Assembly: GCF_024763615.1 (NCBI RefSeq)
Contig: NC_077223.1
Location: 5,084,001 to 5,148,000 of the forward strand
DNA: 64,000 nt
Direction: 5' to 3'
Origin: Phlebotomus papatasi
Lineage: Eukaryota > Arthropoda > Insecta > Diptera > Psychodidae
This document shows, piece after piece, positions 23,767 to 34,504 of this stretch. Under the pieces are notes generated by a model. It worked only from the letters and a program-made list of their open reading frames with translations, was not told the DNA's origin and ran no database searches. Position numbers and translations under genes: made by a program. Numbering within the stretch: position 1 is the stretch's first letter; every line of letters begins with the position of its first letter.

Positions 23767-24252
23767 AGCCGAATTTTACAATATCAAATATGAGAATAAG
23801 ATTTTCAAATGTGAGAATCTTATTCTCAAACTCACACTACTCACATTGATTTGAGAACGTTTTGTTCGAAAAATCGCATGCAACTTGCACAATGAGGTGC
23901 TTAGAGCAAAAGTGGACCGTTTTAATAGGGAATGGCATACAATGGAGACCACTCTTGCTCTAAGTGTCTCCAATGTGAGTTGAGTTTCAACTCAATGTGA
24001 GTAAAATTGTGTGAGTTTGAGCAAAAAAGTTTGAGTTTGGTAATTGAGTAAACTCAACATTTTCATCTTTCACATTTACTAAAAACAAATATGTTCAAAA
24101 ACATCTAAAATGACACTATTTATTATTTTTTATGAATATTGATTGAGATTTTTCGAACAACGTTCTCAATCAATGTGAGTAGTGTGAGTTTGAGAATAGG
24201 ATTCTCACATTTGAAAATGTCATTCTCATATTTGATATTGTAAAATTCGGCT
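23767..24252. mobile_element. AGCCGAATTTTACAATATC MITE with about 105-bp arms
   Basis: Long terminal inverted repeats: AGCCGAATTTTACAATATCA, ATGAGAATAAGATTTTC, CTCAAACTCACACTACTCAC and TTTTTCGAA words are mirrored at 24145-24252. The centre holds TGTGAGTTGAGTTT-type repeats. 486 bp, no coding capacity. Confidence 0.85.
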
Positions 24253-24434
24253 ACTGATCCTTATTTTCCTCCTTATTTTCCTATTTATTCACCTTAATTG
24301 TATACAATCCGTCGGATAACGTTTTCAGTACGAGGTTGGTAACCACCGCTAAGACAGCGGTGGACACCATTGACTTCTCGTTACATCTTTATGCAAAAAA
24401 ATTACAACTTTTTTAATGTTCTCTTGGCCAAACT

Positions 24435-24653
24435 TAGGGGAAAGCGCGTTACCTTCGGACGACTAAAGCTTCGGACAATTCAATTTTTTCTCTATGTTCC
24501 TTATGGATTTCACCCACAGCTCTTTCCTGTAAATTTGAGGCATTGGGCTAGCTATTAAAATATAATATTATAATGGGCTAAATTAATTAATAACACATTA
24601 AAAAATTATTTGTGCGAAGCATAAATCGTCCGAAAACAGCGGGCATTCCCCTA
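24435..24653 (+). mobile_element. TAGGGGAAAGCGCGTTACC MITE, copy 1
   Basis: 219 bp, with ends TAGGGGAAAGCGCG..TTCGGACGA and TCGTCCGAA..TTCCCCTA. Interior landmarks are AGCTTCGGACAATT, TCTCTATGTTCCTTATGG and TTGTGCGAAGCATAAA. The copy at 58427-58645 has the same length. Confidence 0.85.
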
Positions 24654-24659
24654 CACGAA

Positions 24660-25378
24660 AATTTCACTGTATTAAAAACCTAAATTGGGTACTGATCATA
24701 ATTTAATTATTCCTGACAAAATTTAATTTTTATTACTCATTTGAACAGTGCGCACGGTAATTGTAAATATATTTATTTCTGACAATTTTATTTTGTTTAT
24801 CTCGACTTGATGGCCCAACAGGTGAATTTTTCAGGAAAATGAGGCGCCAAAGCGTTCCATGCTTTGTGATGAACTCGTGATTTAGATGCTGTATCTCAAA
24901 AGCTGAAGTCAAAGTGGAAATTAGGTCCAATTTTTTATTATTCAATTTAACTTTATTTTGCAAAGTTTCGATCCTGGTTGGGATCTTCTTCAGGGCATCA
25001 AAGTACTTGGGCATCAAAGTTCGTCCTTCAAAGTAATCCTGTTGTTCAAAATCTATTTCTATCTGAGGAGCTTTTTGACCAAAATTTTCCTATAGAATAC
25101 CTTACGATGATGTGCTAGACTGATTTCAACACATTGAACAATTTGAAAATCCTGAATTGTTGTTGTTTTCTTAACATTATTTGCCCGAGGAATCGGTGGC
25201 AGCTAAAATTCCGAGTCTTATGTTTACGTAAAAACTATATTGTGTTATGGATTATTGATTATCGTAATTGAATGTAGTCAGCTATGATATTCACGATCAT
25301 TCCATATATTTTCATAGCCTCAAAAATCTAATAGAGCCTCTAACGAGAAAGTTCTATATCTGCTCCAATTTCTCATAA
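24660..25378. other. Unclassified stretch containing a minus-strand hammerhead-like module
   Basis: Mostly AT-rich. The only recognised item is the module at 24966-24993 (listed separately). The 94-codon minus frame 24733-25017 runs through it and is not supported as a protein. Confidence 0.45.
24966..24993 (-). ncRNA. Hammerhead-like 28-nt module, isolated copy
   Basis: On the minus strand: CTGAAGA, A, GATCC, CAACCA, GGATC, GAAA. The stem sequence differs from the other loci, yet all five pairs are kept. No palindrome surrounds it and the distal CCGTGTTTT box is not evident. Confidence 0.5.
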
Positions 25379-26005
25379 GGTAAAGTGCCCTCAAGTCGAC
25401 CGGTTCCTCAATTCACATCATCTTTTTCAATAGAAGCGATGGTTTTTTCAATAGACATTGCAGAACTCAGAAATTGAAAAAAAAACATGAAATGAATAAG
25501 AAATTTAGGACAGCAAAAGATGTTGCCGGAATAGGCAACATTACCTCTCCGGAGAGAGGCTCACAAAGTATCAACTTTTTTTACGCGAAATACAGAACCC
25601 AGCTGGGAAATTTTACCCGAAATTTAAAGATTGATTCACTATTAACATAAGCAGAAACAATCTTCAATGAAAATTAATCAATTTTCACGAAAAATATCGA
25701 AGGAAAACCCTCTGCATTTCACCACAAATCACAAGACTGCTAAAAACACAAGTGATCTGTCACGTTTTTTGTAAGACTGTTTCCACACTGAGATTTTACA
25801 ACACAATTTAAATTCAAATTATACTTAAAATTTAACGATCTTTGTGTTAATACATCCTAAAATGAATAAATATTTAAAAGCAAAATGAATTCATTGACTA
25901 TTCGAAGATTACATACATAATTTTAATTAATTTATATGCTTGGTCGAAATTACACTCAAAGTGGCCGAAATTAGAAGCTGGCCGAAATTTGGCACACTTA
26001 CCCTA
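25379..26005. repeat. Inverted-repeat element, TTTGGACA family, second copy
   Basis: Ends GGTAAAGTGCC and GGCACACTTACCC face each other. The inner right half parallels 20220-20435. The right terminus carries AAGTGGCCGAAATT and GCTGGCCGAAATTTGGC, the counterpart of the GTCC words in the other copy. Confidence 0.55.
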
Positions 26006-26019
26006 TTACTGCCATATTG

Positions 26020-26360
26020 TAGATTGTTCAGTTTACAATGTTTCGTGAAAATGTCCCTTCAGACAGTTCAGTTATTTGAGCCGCGCTGACTGGGACTCAC
26101 GAGTGTAAAAATCGAGTCGGGGCTCGCCGCAGAAGAGCCAAATGCTCTTACTAATTGCACACGGACACAGACCCTCCGGGTAAAAATTCAGGACATGTTA
26201 GTGTCTCAAGGTCGACTTATCAGGAAGGTCCGAAGTCTCCATATTTACCATTTGGGCTCTAGGCGTGATAACGGGCGGAAGGACAGACAAACAGCGTGGC
26301 ATTAAAAAACTGGAAACATCAGATTTCCAAAATTCTATCAAAACATGATCCATTAAGTCC
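26020..26360. other. GC-richer unclassified patch
   Basis: Contains GAGTCGGGGCTCGCCGC and CACACGGACACAGACCC, unlike the AT-rich flanks. It may be a retroelement fragment, but no motif allows assignment. Confidence 0.3.
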
Positions 26361-26369
26361 CTTTATACA

Positions 26370-26720
26370 CTCGGAGTAAGTTTTGAAGATTTCCCCTTGC
26401 CCCAAAAGGCGCTACTGATAACTTCGCAAAGCACAGAAAATTTCCCATTGCCCCAAACAGACAATACTGATAATCAGAGCTCGAAGTTCGCCTTTAAACT
26501 CAGACCCGAGGCGAATAGCGCCCTCGACCCTGTAAAACTGCAATTTTATTATTATTTTTTGATTGACATGTTTATGTGAAATATATGACAGACAAAATGT
26601 TTAATTTTTGTACAAAATGTATGAAACACGAAATGTACTAGAATACAAAGTTTCCGCAATACGAAATAAGCAATACAAACATGTAAAATACGAAGTTTCC
26701 ATATCGCAATTTTACAGGAT
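26370..26720. repeat. Fragment related to the foldback core minisatellite
   Basis: TTTCCCCTTGCCCCAAAAGG and AGAAAATTTCCCATTGCCCC repeat the core unit of the 7476-8150 element, about 60 bp apart. AT-rich direct repeats (TACGAAGTTTCC-like words) follow to 26700. Confidence 0.55.
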
Positions 26721-26749
26721 AAGTATTAGAGGATCAGCCTGAGTCCTTT

Positions 26750-26900
26750 TGGGTCCAGTTTCCGAAGGTATCAAAATCTTAAATAACAAATAATTTCAAG
26801 ACTAATTTCTTGACCAAAAGCAATCAAAATCTTGACTGATCAAAAATTAAATGTAGTAAGCCATGTGCGGCTTATACTTAGGTCTGAAGCCTGTATAAGA
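26750..26900 (+). repeat. Degenerate copy of the CTTCAGACTAGAGGTTTAG repeat
   Basis: Retains CCGAAGGTATCAAAATCTTA, ATAACAAATAATTT, a TCTTGACTGAT word and GGTCTGAAGCCTGTATAAG in family order. The middle is rearranged. Confidence 0.55.
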
Positions 26901-27064
26901 AGAAGCTAAAAGTCAGGGTTTTCTCTAGTAATTTCAATAACGTTCGAATAACGTTTTCATTACTTAATTTGTAGACTGTGGTAAAATTTGGCTATTAGAG
27001 GTTTTTTTTTGTCAATTAAATTACTGAATAACCTGTAGACAATTAAATTTTAATGTATAGGGGC

Positions 27065-27478
27065 TAGGGTAAAGTGGTGCAAGTTGGACAATGGTACAAT
27101 TTGGACAAGGCTTTTTGTCTTGATAAATTTAGTACTTCATTTTTATTTGTATATTTTTAATGATTTAGTTTTATAATGGCATTGAATAAATGTGCAGTAA
27201 AAAGTTAAAATTGATCAGTAACAAAAAAATTTGAAACAGTGAAATTATCGTCCAAATTTTGGCAAAGGGAAAATAAAGGGCTTTTCACTCTATATGGAAC
27301 AATTTTAAATGTTAAATATGTAAATTAAGCCCATTTTTGTAAAGATTTAAATTTTTTACTGACCACAATTAGATATTTTACTGCTCATTTTTAATATTTT
27401 ACTGCCCATTTAGAATTTTTTACTGATCGTTTGTTTTTTGCGATTTCAAATTATATCACTTTACCCTATAAAGTAAGA
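27065..27478. mobile_element. TAGGGTAAAGTG inverted-repeat element
   Basis: Begins TAGGGTAAAGTGGTGCAAG and ends TATATCACTTTACCCTA. Inside, GTTGGACAATGGTACAATTT and CCAAATTTTGGC-type words and a TTTTACTGACCA tandem run (27350-27430) are present. 414 bp, non-coding. Confidence 0.65.
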
Positions 27479-27479
27479 T

Positions 27480-27860
27480 TTTCGTTAGCACAATTACTTG
27501 AGATGGAAGGAATTTTAATAACGTCAAATTTACCTTTCCCTAAGGATAATTCTCTGATTGATGGCAAAGTGTTCTAGGGACGTGTGAACTAAAGTTCTTT
27601 GGTTCACTATTTATTTGAACGAAATTTTTTTAGTCTCTCTGATTAGAGACTCTCTTCTATTTTAATACAAAATGGTAAATAGGGTAAATATAATGATACA
27701 GAAGCTTTTTCACTGATATTAAATTGCGAAAAATCTTTTGTAGTAAGTAGATGTAGTGTTATACAGAGTTAAGTCTTAAAACTTCTTTAACGCTCTTTGA
27801 GCTAATTCATAATTTACGTCTGAATAAATCCTCAAAAAGGTTACCCTTATTGATTTGTTC
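27480..27860. other. AT-rich gap
   Basis: Nothing recognised. Confidence 0.5.
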
Positions 27861-28800
27861 TCACGCTAAACATTGCATCCTCTTCAAATACAATTCAGTC
27901 GATTGTTGAAGAGCTTCCAACAAAGCAGAATATAAGTATTTATTGGATCAGTTGAAAGGCAATCTCAGTTGAGGATGGCATGGAGATGAAAGGATCCTTT
28001 GTACGTCGATTGATGAAATGCCCTTTTATCGATCAACGCTCATGTGTAAATTAGCTCTCAGGTGAGATTTCCGCCAGAGATGCAAACACCATCATCTCAG
28101 GCTATATTGTCGTCAATTCTGCACAAGAGTCAAATAACATATGAGTGAATTGCTTATTTGAGAATGAGTGTTTGACTCTTTCACAATAAATCGGTGGAGA
28201 GGAGACAAAACACGCGAGTTGAAAGATGCCGGCGATTTGTGTGCGAATTGATGAGCATCAAATGTACACAATATTCCTTCAGGTGCAACCACCAGAGAAT
28301 TGTTGCTGAAGGGTCACGTATTAAGAGTTGGTGCTAAATGCAAAAGAAGACATTTGCCACGTGTTTTAATTAACTTGTCCAATGAGGAAGATGGTAAAAT
28401 CTCTGGCAATCTGCACTTCAAAAAGTCAATATTGGGGGAAGCTCCGCAGCAGTTCGGGAGAACCGTGGGAGATGATCTGCTTCCTGCTAAGGAAAAATTC
28501 TCTAGCATGGAAAATTATTTGATGGGAGAGAATCTTCGGAAGATTTTTCCATTGAAAAATGTTCACCTTGTTTGCTTTTTAATTAGCCCGCGCATTGAAT
28601 ATTGAACGAGCTCTTTTGACTCTCTGGGTAATTGTATTTGATCTATTCAGCGTCTCAAGACTTCTCTCATGCCTTTTTTTTTAATTTTTTTTCGGGAAGA
28701 TCAACAAATAGTGCGCCTCTTGGGACGTTATATTTGAACATCTCATCGACTCACGCCACATCACAAATGCACTCAGGGAAATATTTCCACTGAATAGTAT
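27860..28800. other. Non-repetitive island, candidate regulatory DNA
   Basis: Balanced composition, no window repeats. The 101-codon plus frame at 28300-28605 overlaps a minus frame and shows no domain. A coding role is possible but unsupported. Confidence 0.4.
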
Positions 28801-28974
28801 TTAAATAGAGAAGCAATGCAGAAATTATTGGATTACATTGATATTTATACTGCTATCAATAAGATTTATACATAAAAAAGTCGTTTTTTATTTATTATAA
28901 AAAAAACTTGAATATAAACAGTTTAGAATTCGATATGAATTTAGCAAAAATGTAAAACTGCTTTAAATGATATT

Positions 28975-29345
28975 TCTACATAGAAAAAAATTGTTTTGTA
29001 AAATTGTTTGTAAATATTTGTGAATTCCTATTGGAGACTTACGAACTTCTTGTAAAATGTGTAACCTAAGAATAAGTTCGTAAAATTTTGTATACTTTTC
29101 AGAAATCTTGTTCTTAAGATGATCATTTTGTCGTGCACATTTTGTACTTTTACAAACATTTGTTCGTAAATATTCATAAACATACAAAAAATGTTCGTAT
29201 TTTTTTGTCATTTGTTCGTCAAGTTTTGTCAGACAAACCAAAATGTATCAACAAATGTTTGCAAAAGAACAATAAAATGCTCGTCAAGTGACGATGTTAC
29301 CAACAAATTTTGAAAAAAAGTAGAAACATCTACGAACTTTTTAGT
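28975..29345. repeat. Dispersed TTCGTAAA-rich repeat, copy 2
   Basis: Parallel to 4520-4900 across its length, with shared TGTTCGTAAATATT, AAAATGTTCGTA, TTTGTTCGTCAAGTTTTGTC, AAAAGAACAATAAAATG and ACGAACTTTTTAGTGAG. The pogo-like element at 29351 begins immediately after its right end. Confidence 0.65.
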
Positions 29346-29350
29346 GAGTA

Positions 29351-29679
29351 CAGTAGAGTCTCGCTATAGTCCATATTTGGTTTCAAATTTGACACTTGGG
29401 TCGCACTATAGTCCATGTAATTTTTTAAAATTATCAACGATATTTAGTATTGAAATTGCTCGATGGCTTCCACTTTCTTTGCGATTGTGGTACTTGTCCT
29501 CGCTCTCTTCATTATGGATCACAATTATCACAACTACTTAATAAAGTTTGCCAAAAATATTAAAATAATTATGCATGTCGCATACTAAAAAACATAACCT
29601 AACTTAAAATCAGTGTTTTGAAATCAACGGTCGATAAATTGTGGACTATAGAGCGATGGCCTTTAGCGAAACTCTACTG
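29351..29679 (-). mobile_element. Non-autonomous pogo/Tigger-like element, copy 2
   Basis: Reverse orientation of 19218-19546, with the same 329-bp length and TA on both flanks (29349-29350 and 29680-29681). Very high identity suggests recent spread. Its minus-strand remnant frame at 29444-29512 repeats the 22-codon transposase start. Confidence 0.85.
29444..29512 (-). pseudogene. N-terminal remnant of a pogo-like transposase, second copy
   Basis: ATG at 29512 reads MKRARTSTTIAKKVEAIEQF, then QY and TAA at the same place as in copy 1. The shared stop shows that the deletion arose before the two copies spread. Confidence 0.55.
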
Positions 29680-29849
29680 TAATATGATTTATGCGTATTT
29701 TGTAAGCTTCCAGTAGGAATTCAAAAACATTAAGAGTGAAAGGGACACCTATTGACACTTTAAGAACTCGCGTCAGGACCTTTCGACACCCTACTCTGTA
29801 CCATTTGAAATACGAAATTTGAACACTTATCCTTATCGAAAAACGTAGA

Positions 29850-30033
29850 TTAGGGGAAACTGGGGCACCACCAAACACTAATTTTTATTTCTAAACTACT
29901 TGAACTATCTCAACCATTCCTTCAGTGGACAAGCATTCCTATAGTACCTATAAATTCCTATCGGTCTTATCCTCTGGTATCCAATATCCGAATAAAAAAT
30001 CGTAGTGTTTGGTGGTGCCCCAGTTTCCCCTAA
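29850..30033. mobile_element. TTAGGGGAAACTGGGGCACC MITE
   Basis: Perfect terminal inverted repeats of at least 30 bp, running from TTAGGGGAAACTGGGGCACC through ACCAAACACTA. 184 bp, no coding capacity. High arm identity suggests youth. Confidence 0.9.
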
Positions 30034-30039
30034 TGAAAA

Positions 30040-30430
30040 AACGCCATATTACTTACATTTTATTAAATACATTAAATAAATTTCAACATTTTGACAAAAT
30101 TGTCAAAAGGGGTTTCCTGTCGACAAATCAAAAAATTTTACGATTTTTTTTCTTTGTGTAGGAAAACGATTAAAGAAGAATTTTATTCTAAATTTTAATT
30201 TAACACATGTGCTAGCTCTGTTGTATGTTGACCTCAAGATCAAACATTAACTTCGGAAGGAACAATGTAGAGAGTTAGGTTTAAACTAATTAATTCTCTA
30301 GGCTATTTTCTAATCCTTAATTTTTAAACTAAACCTTCACTTAATACTGCAACAGTAATAAGAATTAAACAAGCTTTTATGAAATATTAGCAATATTTAT
30401 TACACTTAACGGCTGTTAAGTCATGCTTTT
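30040..30430. other. AT-rich gap
   Basis: Nothing recognised. Confidence 0.5.
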
Positions 30431-30600
30431 GAGACTATAGAAAACCGGGCTAAGCCACTAGTCTGAAGACAGTTTAAGGTTAAATAATTTTTAAGATCTT
30501 GCGAAACCACTAAAATTCCTTGTTAGTTAAAATTATAAAACCTTCTGGAACTGTCCTAAAACTTTAGTCTGAAACTCGTATAAGGCAGTACCGAAAAATA
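30430..30600 (-). repeat. Degenerate copy of the CTTCAGACTAGAGGTTTAG repeat
   Basis: Minus-strand landmarks only: GGGCTAAGCCACTAGTCTGA, then GACTATAG and CTCGTATAAGGC. Heavily mutated. Confidence 0.45.
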
Positions 30601-30685
30601 AGGTTAGAAGTAATCAGTAGGGGGAGGCTTTGATGTTTCGCAGACAAAAATGATTTTACTATATGGAATCCGGTCGATAACTTGA

Positions 30686-31050
30686 TGCAATAGAGAAAAC
30701 ACGGAATCTCGACCTGGTTCTTCTCCTCCTTTATTTTCTAGCCAACGTTTCGGAGCTGAATGGCTCCTTCATCAGGTCTACAATATACATATAAACATAG
30801 ATTTAAAAAATAATAACTCATTTACAAATTCATAAAATTCCTACATGAAAATTGGTGGCACACCTAACACCCTTTTCCCACCAATTTTCATGTAGAAATT
30901 TTATGAATTTGTAAATGAGTTATTATTTTTTAAATCTATGTTTATATGTATATTGTAGACCTGAGGAAGGAGCCATTCAGCTCCGAAACGTTGGCTAGAA
31001 AGTAAAGGAGGAGAAGAACCAGGTCGAAATTCCGTGTTTTCTCTATTGCA
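30686..31050. repeat. Long palindrome capped at both ends by the hammerhead-like module
   Basis: Arms of about 170 bp are nearly identical in inverted orientation, with a short loop near 30857-30879. Each arm, from outside in, has TGCAATAGAGAAAACACGG, a GACCTGG box, CTAGCCAACG, the 28-nt module (minus at 30748-30775, CTGATGA form; plus at 30961-30988, CTGAGGA form), then TCTACAATATACATATAAAC and further AT-rich arm. Stem II is GGAGC/GCTCC with loop CATTCA in both. Transcripts could fold into a very long hairpin. Confidence 0.9.
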
Positions 31051-31640
31051 CAAAAATGATGTTCAAGTTCAGTGATTTTTTCTGACTTCCATGCTAACCG
31101 TATGGATTTTCCAACTATGCCAAAAAAATATCTTACTTATAAGGTTCATAATCCCACCAAACAAAATCCCAGGAAATCCTTAGATTTTCCTCCAGAGGAA
31201 AATAAAAATTTAATGGCGATTTGTGCGATAGATCAATCAAGTTTCCATCTTCGCACACGATTCACGCCATCATTGAACACCCCATTTTCACCGTAAATTT
31301 TGCACCGGACATTAAAAGTTGCACATCATTGTTTGAAGGGAATTCTAATCTACTTGATTAAACCGTTTGTACAAGGAATAAAACATTTTAATATCACGTT
31401 TTTAGAACTTTTCTGAGAGATGTTTTATTGACACTAAAACCATTTTTTTTGCTTGATTCTATGAGAATTTCATTCCGGAAACAGTTAAATCTGATGAATA
31501 CTTTCTTGAAAAGTCCAAATATCACCAAATTTACACGAATCAATAAGTTTTTAAAGTTAAAAATTGACTAAAACTCTGCAAGCGACAAGAAATAGTGAGA
31601 AATTTCCACAAGATAAGACCCCCCTAGTGACATCCTAATG
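31051..31640. other. Non-repetitive sequence
   Basis: Mixed, partly AT-rich. The 74-codon plus frame at 31072-31296 is not supported. Confidence 0.4.
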
Positions 31641-31713
31641 GTGATGATCTTCCTATCCAACAAAAATCGACCGATCCGTGAGAAAAGCTACGAAAACACA
31701 ATTTAGTCGACCA

Positions 31714-31741
31714 CTGAAGAAGGTCCATATCGGGACCGAAA
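31714..31741 (+). ncRNA. Hammerhead-like 28-nt module, isolated copy
   Basis: CTGAAGA, A, GGTCC, ATATCG, GGACC, GAAA. The stem sequence again differs but pairs perfectly. Downstream AGCTCTGGGC and GTGTCTTC are only loosely like the usual box. No palindrome around it. Confidence 0.5.
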
Positions 31742-31859
31742 GCTCTGGGCAAGACCAAAAAAGTGTCTTCTTCTTAGGATAACCACTTCTCCACTGACGA
31801 ATACCGGATAAATTCCCTATCAAAAACATCGCGCCAGTTCCCATTATTAGCTTACACTA

Positions 31860-32560
31860 TTGATTCGTCACAGAGGCCTCCAGAGGTTTACCATTTTGAG
31901 GACGAATGTGACAACGGTGTCCCAAAAACAAAACCTATTTTTTTGGACTATTTAAAAAACAAAATAACTTTGTATAGTCAGAAAATTTGATTTCAGTTTT
32001 GAGCCACCGGTGTTCCATTCGGTTCATAAAGGATTAAGCCAGTGTCACAGGAACCCGGCAAACTTAGAGTCCTCTCCACATCCAGAGCCGCACTTCGTCG
32101 TCCTTTCCCAAATCATTTGACAGAAGCAAAGATGAAGATAAGGAAGAAGAAATGGTATCTACTAATGATTTCTGCCTCAATATACTTCGATAGTTGTGTA
32201 AAAAAGAGAATTAATACGCGCTACCCAAGAATAAGGGTAAAACTAATCCTCTGCAAAGGTGTTAGTTTAACCCCAATTAAGTTTTTTATTGCACCTGCGA
32301 ATTTTTGAGTGCAAAGACCAATTTCAGATGAGAGATATCTCGATGGTGGTGGAAAAAAGCTCTTGGTCAGTGAGTGCATCAATGGCAAAATAGCTCGGGA
32401 CAGTATGTCCATTGGGGGAGAGATAGGTGAAAAAGAGAGTTAGAGAAAAAGGCACAAGACGAGTTGGCTTGTTAGGCGACTTTTACGATAATTGCGTTCA
32501 TTCCTATCCCACGGCACTAAATCACTGAGATGCAGTTAACCATTACGCGAATTGTGTGAT
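31860..32560. other. Non-repetitive sequence upstream of the promoter-like region
   Basis: Mixed sequence without repeats. The 88-codon plus frame 32042-32308 lacks any recognisable feature. Confidence 0.4.
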
Positions 32561-32609
32561 GTATTACGAGATGGTGAGCACATCGTCTTCTTCGGCCAAT
32601 CCACCTCCA

Positions 32610-32834
32610 ATCTCTCTCTAGCCTAGTGGTCACTATATAGTCTGCCGAAAAAAAGCCCCCAACACTCTATTTCCAATCAGTTCAGCGCACACCAATCAAT
32701 TAATCACACAATTGCACGAGGATAGTACCTATGGTTAACCCTTTTTTTATCCAATACCAAAACCTTTGCAGCCCCAATATTTCGCAGTGAGTGGAAAAAG
32801 CATCCTGCTGCTTTCTTTCACGCCATCGCGGAGG
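32610..32834 (+). promoter_or_regulatory. Candidate core promoter and non-coding first exon
   Basis: Visible in order on the plus strand: a CT-rich run (TCTCTCTCTAG, GAGA-type, about 32611), TATATAG at 32634, possible start sites near 32662-32684 (CCAATCAGTTCAG resembles the insect initiator TCAGT but lies 45 bp from the TATA box, farther than the usual 30), and CGCGGAG followed by GTGAGTGTG, a textbook 5' splice site with GT at 32834-32835. No long frame exists between them (an ATG at about 32731 closes after 17 codons), so this would be a 5' untranslated exon of a gene continuing to the right. Each element alone is common by chance; the combination in a non-repetitive block is the argument. 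Confidence 0.3.
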
Positions 32835-32835
32835 T

Positions 32836-34120
32836 GAGTGTGAGATATTATTTATTGTGAGTAAAAACAACAAATTGCCGCCAATATTTTGCCGCCTTCA
32901 CCACACACCATGCTTTTTGATACTTTGCTTTTGCAAAATTGTCTTCGATTATTGATCGAGATACAAGACTAATTCCACAAATTGATAAATGATCTTGTCA
33001 CATGAATAAATTAGAAGGAGAAAAACCGGAAAATATCGCGGAAATTCACACAGAATTCGCAATCACCCCAACATTCAATCGAATTCACAACATTTTGATC
33101 ACTTTGTCCAGCATTATCTATCGCTAAGACATTTTCTTTTCTCACCTTATACTAAGTATATAAAGTTCCTTGGGAATCCATTGAGATGATCATCAGCAAG
33201 AGAATCCAAATGACTAATCTTAAGAACCGAATAGAACAAGCCGGTATTCACAGGTCAACGACAAGGATGATCAGTTATCGTCAAATAACTTTTTTACTCA
33301 CGGATTCTTAATCCTTATTCAAAATTCAAAGTCTTACGCATGTTTAATCAAAATTAGTATTTCTAAAGCTTGATTTACGCCACCATAGTTCAAATATTCG
33401 AGTCTTTCGGTAGAAGCCACTGCCTAATTTGTGCGTATTTGAAAAATACACAAACTCCATCGTATTTTGATAAACACTTTACACTCTGATCGACTTTATT
33501 AATAAAGCGATGATCTCATTAGAGTCCAGTTCCCACAAGGTGCGTCTTACATCTCTGGCTTCTTGTCTGATGTTTCGGGAGGCCCCGGATTGTGGTGCGA
33601 TAAGGATGTCTACTTAAGAAATTAGACCCCAAGTGATCCACACAAATCTCTCATTGTGGTGTTTATTTTTCATCAAGGAGAAGATGTTGAGAAAAAAAAC
33701 GCGCGCTTCTCATCCAATAATACCATCATCTTGGCGGTAATATGAGCTGCCGTTTGCAGCCGCTGGTATTCAACTTATTGTATACATAATAGAACAACGG
33801 TGATGGTGAGAGAAGGTGGGTAAAAAAAGAGACGCCGTAATTTGTTTATCCAACACAACACAAATTGTTGAGAACAATTTTACTTGGGATGATGAGATGC
33901 GCACTATTAGAGGGCAATAATGGTCAATGTGATGGCTTTTGCTAGGGACTTTTCCGCGGAAGAAAGGCTATTACTTCATTCAAGGGGCTGGTATTGTTTG
34001 CAAAAGCAGTATATGAATAAGTTGAAGTAATCAGAACCATTAGTAAATAGAAGTAGAACCCCTTCAGATAAGCACAACAGAGGCAGTGCAACCTATTACA
34101 CAAGTGTTAACCCAGGTAAT
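32836..34120. other. Non-repetitive sequence after the candidate splice donor
   Basis: Mostly unique. Blocks at 33480-33950 have balanced composition. No coding frame or repeat recognised. Confidence 0.4.
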
Positions 34121-34133
34121 GGTCGATCCCATC

Positions 34134-34334
34134 GATAATAATAATAATAATAATGGTGGCACAACGTTCCATGCAGGAACTTAAGCCTTTCCGCAAGTGA
34201 AATTCGGAAAATTGTCAGAATCTTGCCACGTGAAATCAAGTGTAGTTGAGGTCCTGGTGACCTACAGGGGATTAGAACCTGGGACACTTGCTTCATAAAG
34301 CAAATGCTCTACCACTTGACCCATTGAGTGCCCC
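34134..34334 (-). mobile_element. tRNA-derived SINE, copy 2, with perfect target duplication
   Basis: Minus-strand head GGGGCACTCAATGGGTCAAG, GTGGTAGAGCA, a hairpin TTGCTTTATGAAGCAA in the anticodon-arm place, and GGTTCTAATCCCC (box B with one change). The tail is (ATT)n at 34134-34154. GATCCCATC stands directly at both outer sides (34125-34133 and 34335-34343), a 9-bp target-site duplication expected from LINE-machinery insertion. It lacks about 70 bp of the body present in the other copies. Confidence 0.92.
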
Positions 34335-34504
34335 GATCCCATCATACCACATCATTTAGTCAGTGGCCTTGAGCTACTTAGGCGGTTCGATCCAGCTGAA
34401 TTGGAAATGGACATGAGGCCCTACCCAAACCTTAGTCGTCACTTAAAAGAAAACAGTACACACCTCTTTTAGGAGAGGAAGGCCGAGCTTAGTCGTTCTG
34501 CTAA

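Noticed and set aside
30686..31050. Bacterial-type terminator or attachment site read from the palindrome
   Set aside because: Arms of about 170 bp and the eukaryotic repeat context do not fit. It is a capped inverted duplication.
32634..32682. Canonical TATA plus initiator pair
   Set aside because: The spacing from TATATAG to TCAGT is 45 bp rather than about 30, so it is not a canonical pair. Retained only as a low-confidence promoter-like region because of the adjacent splice donor.
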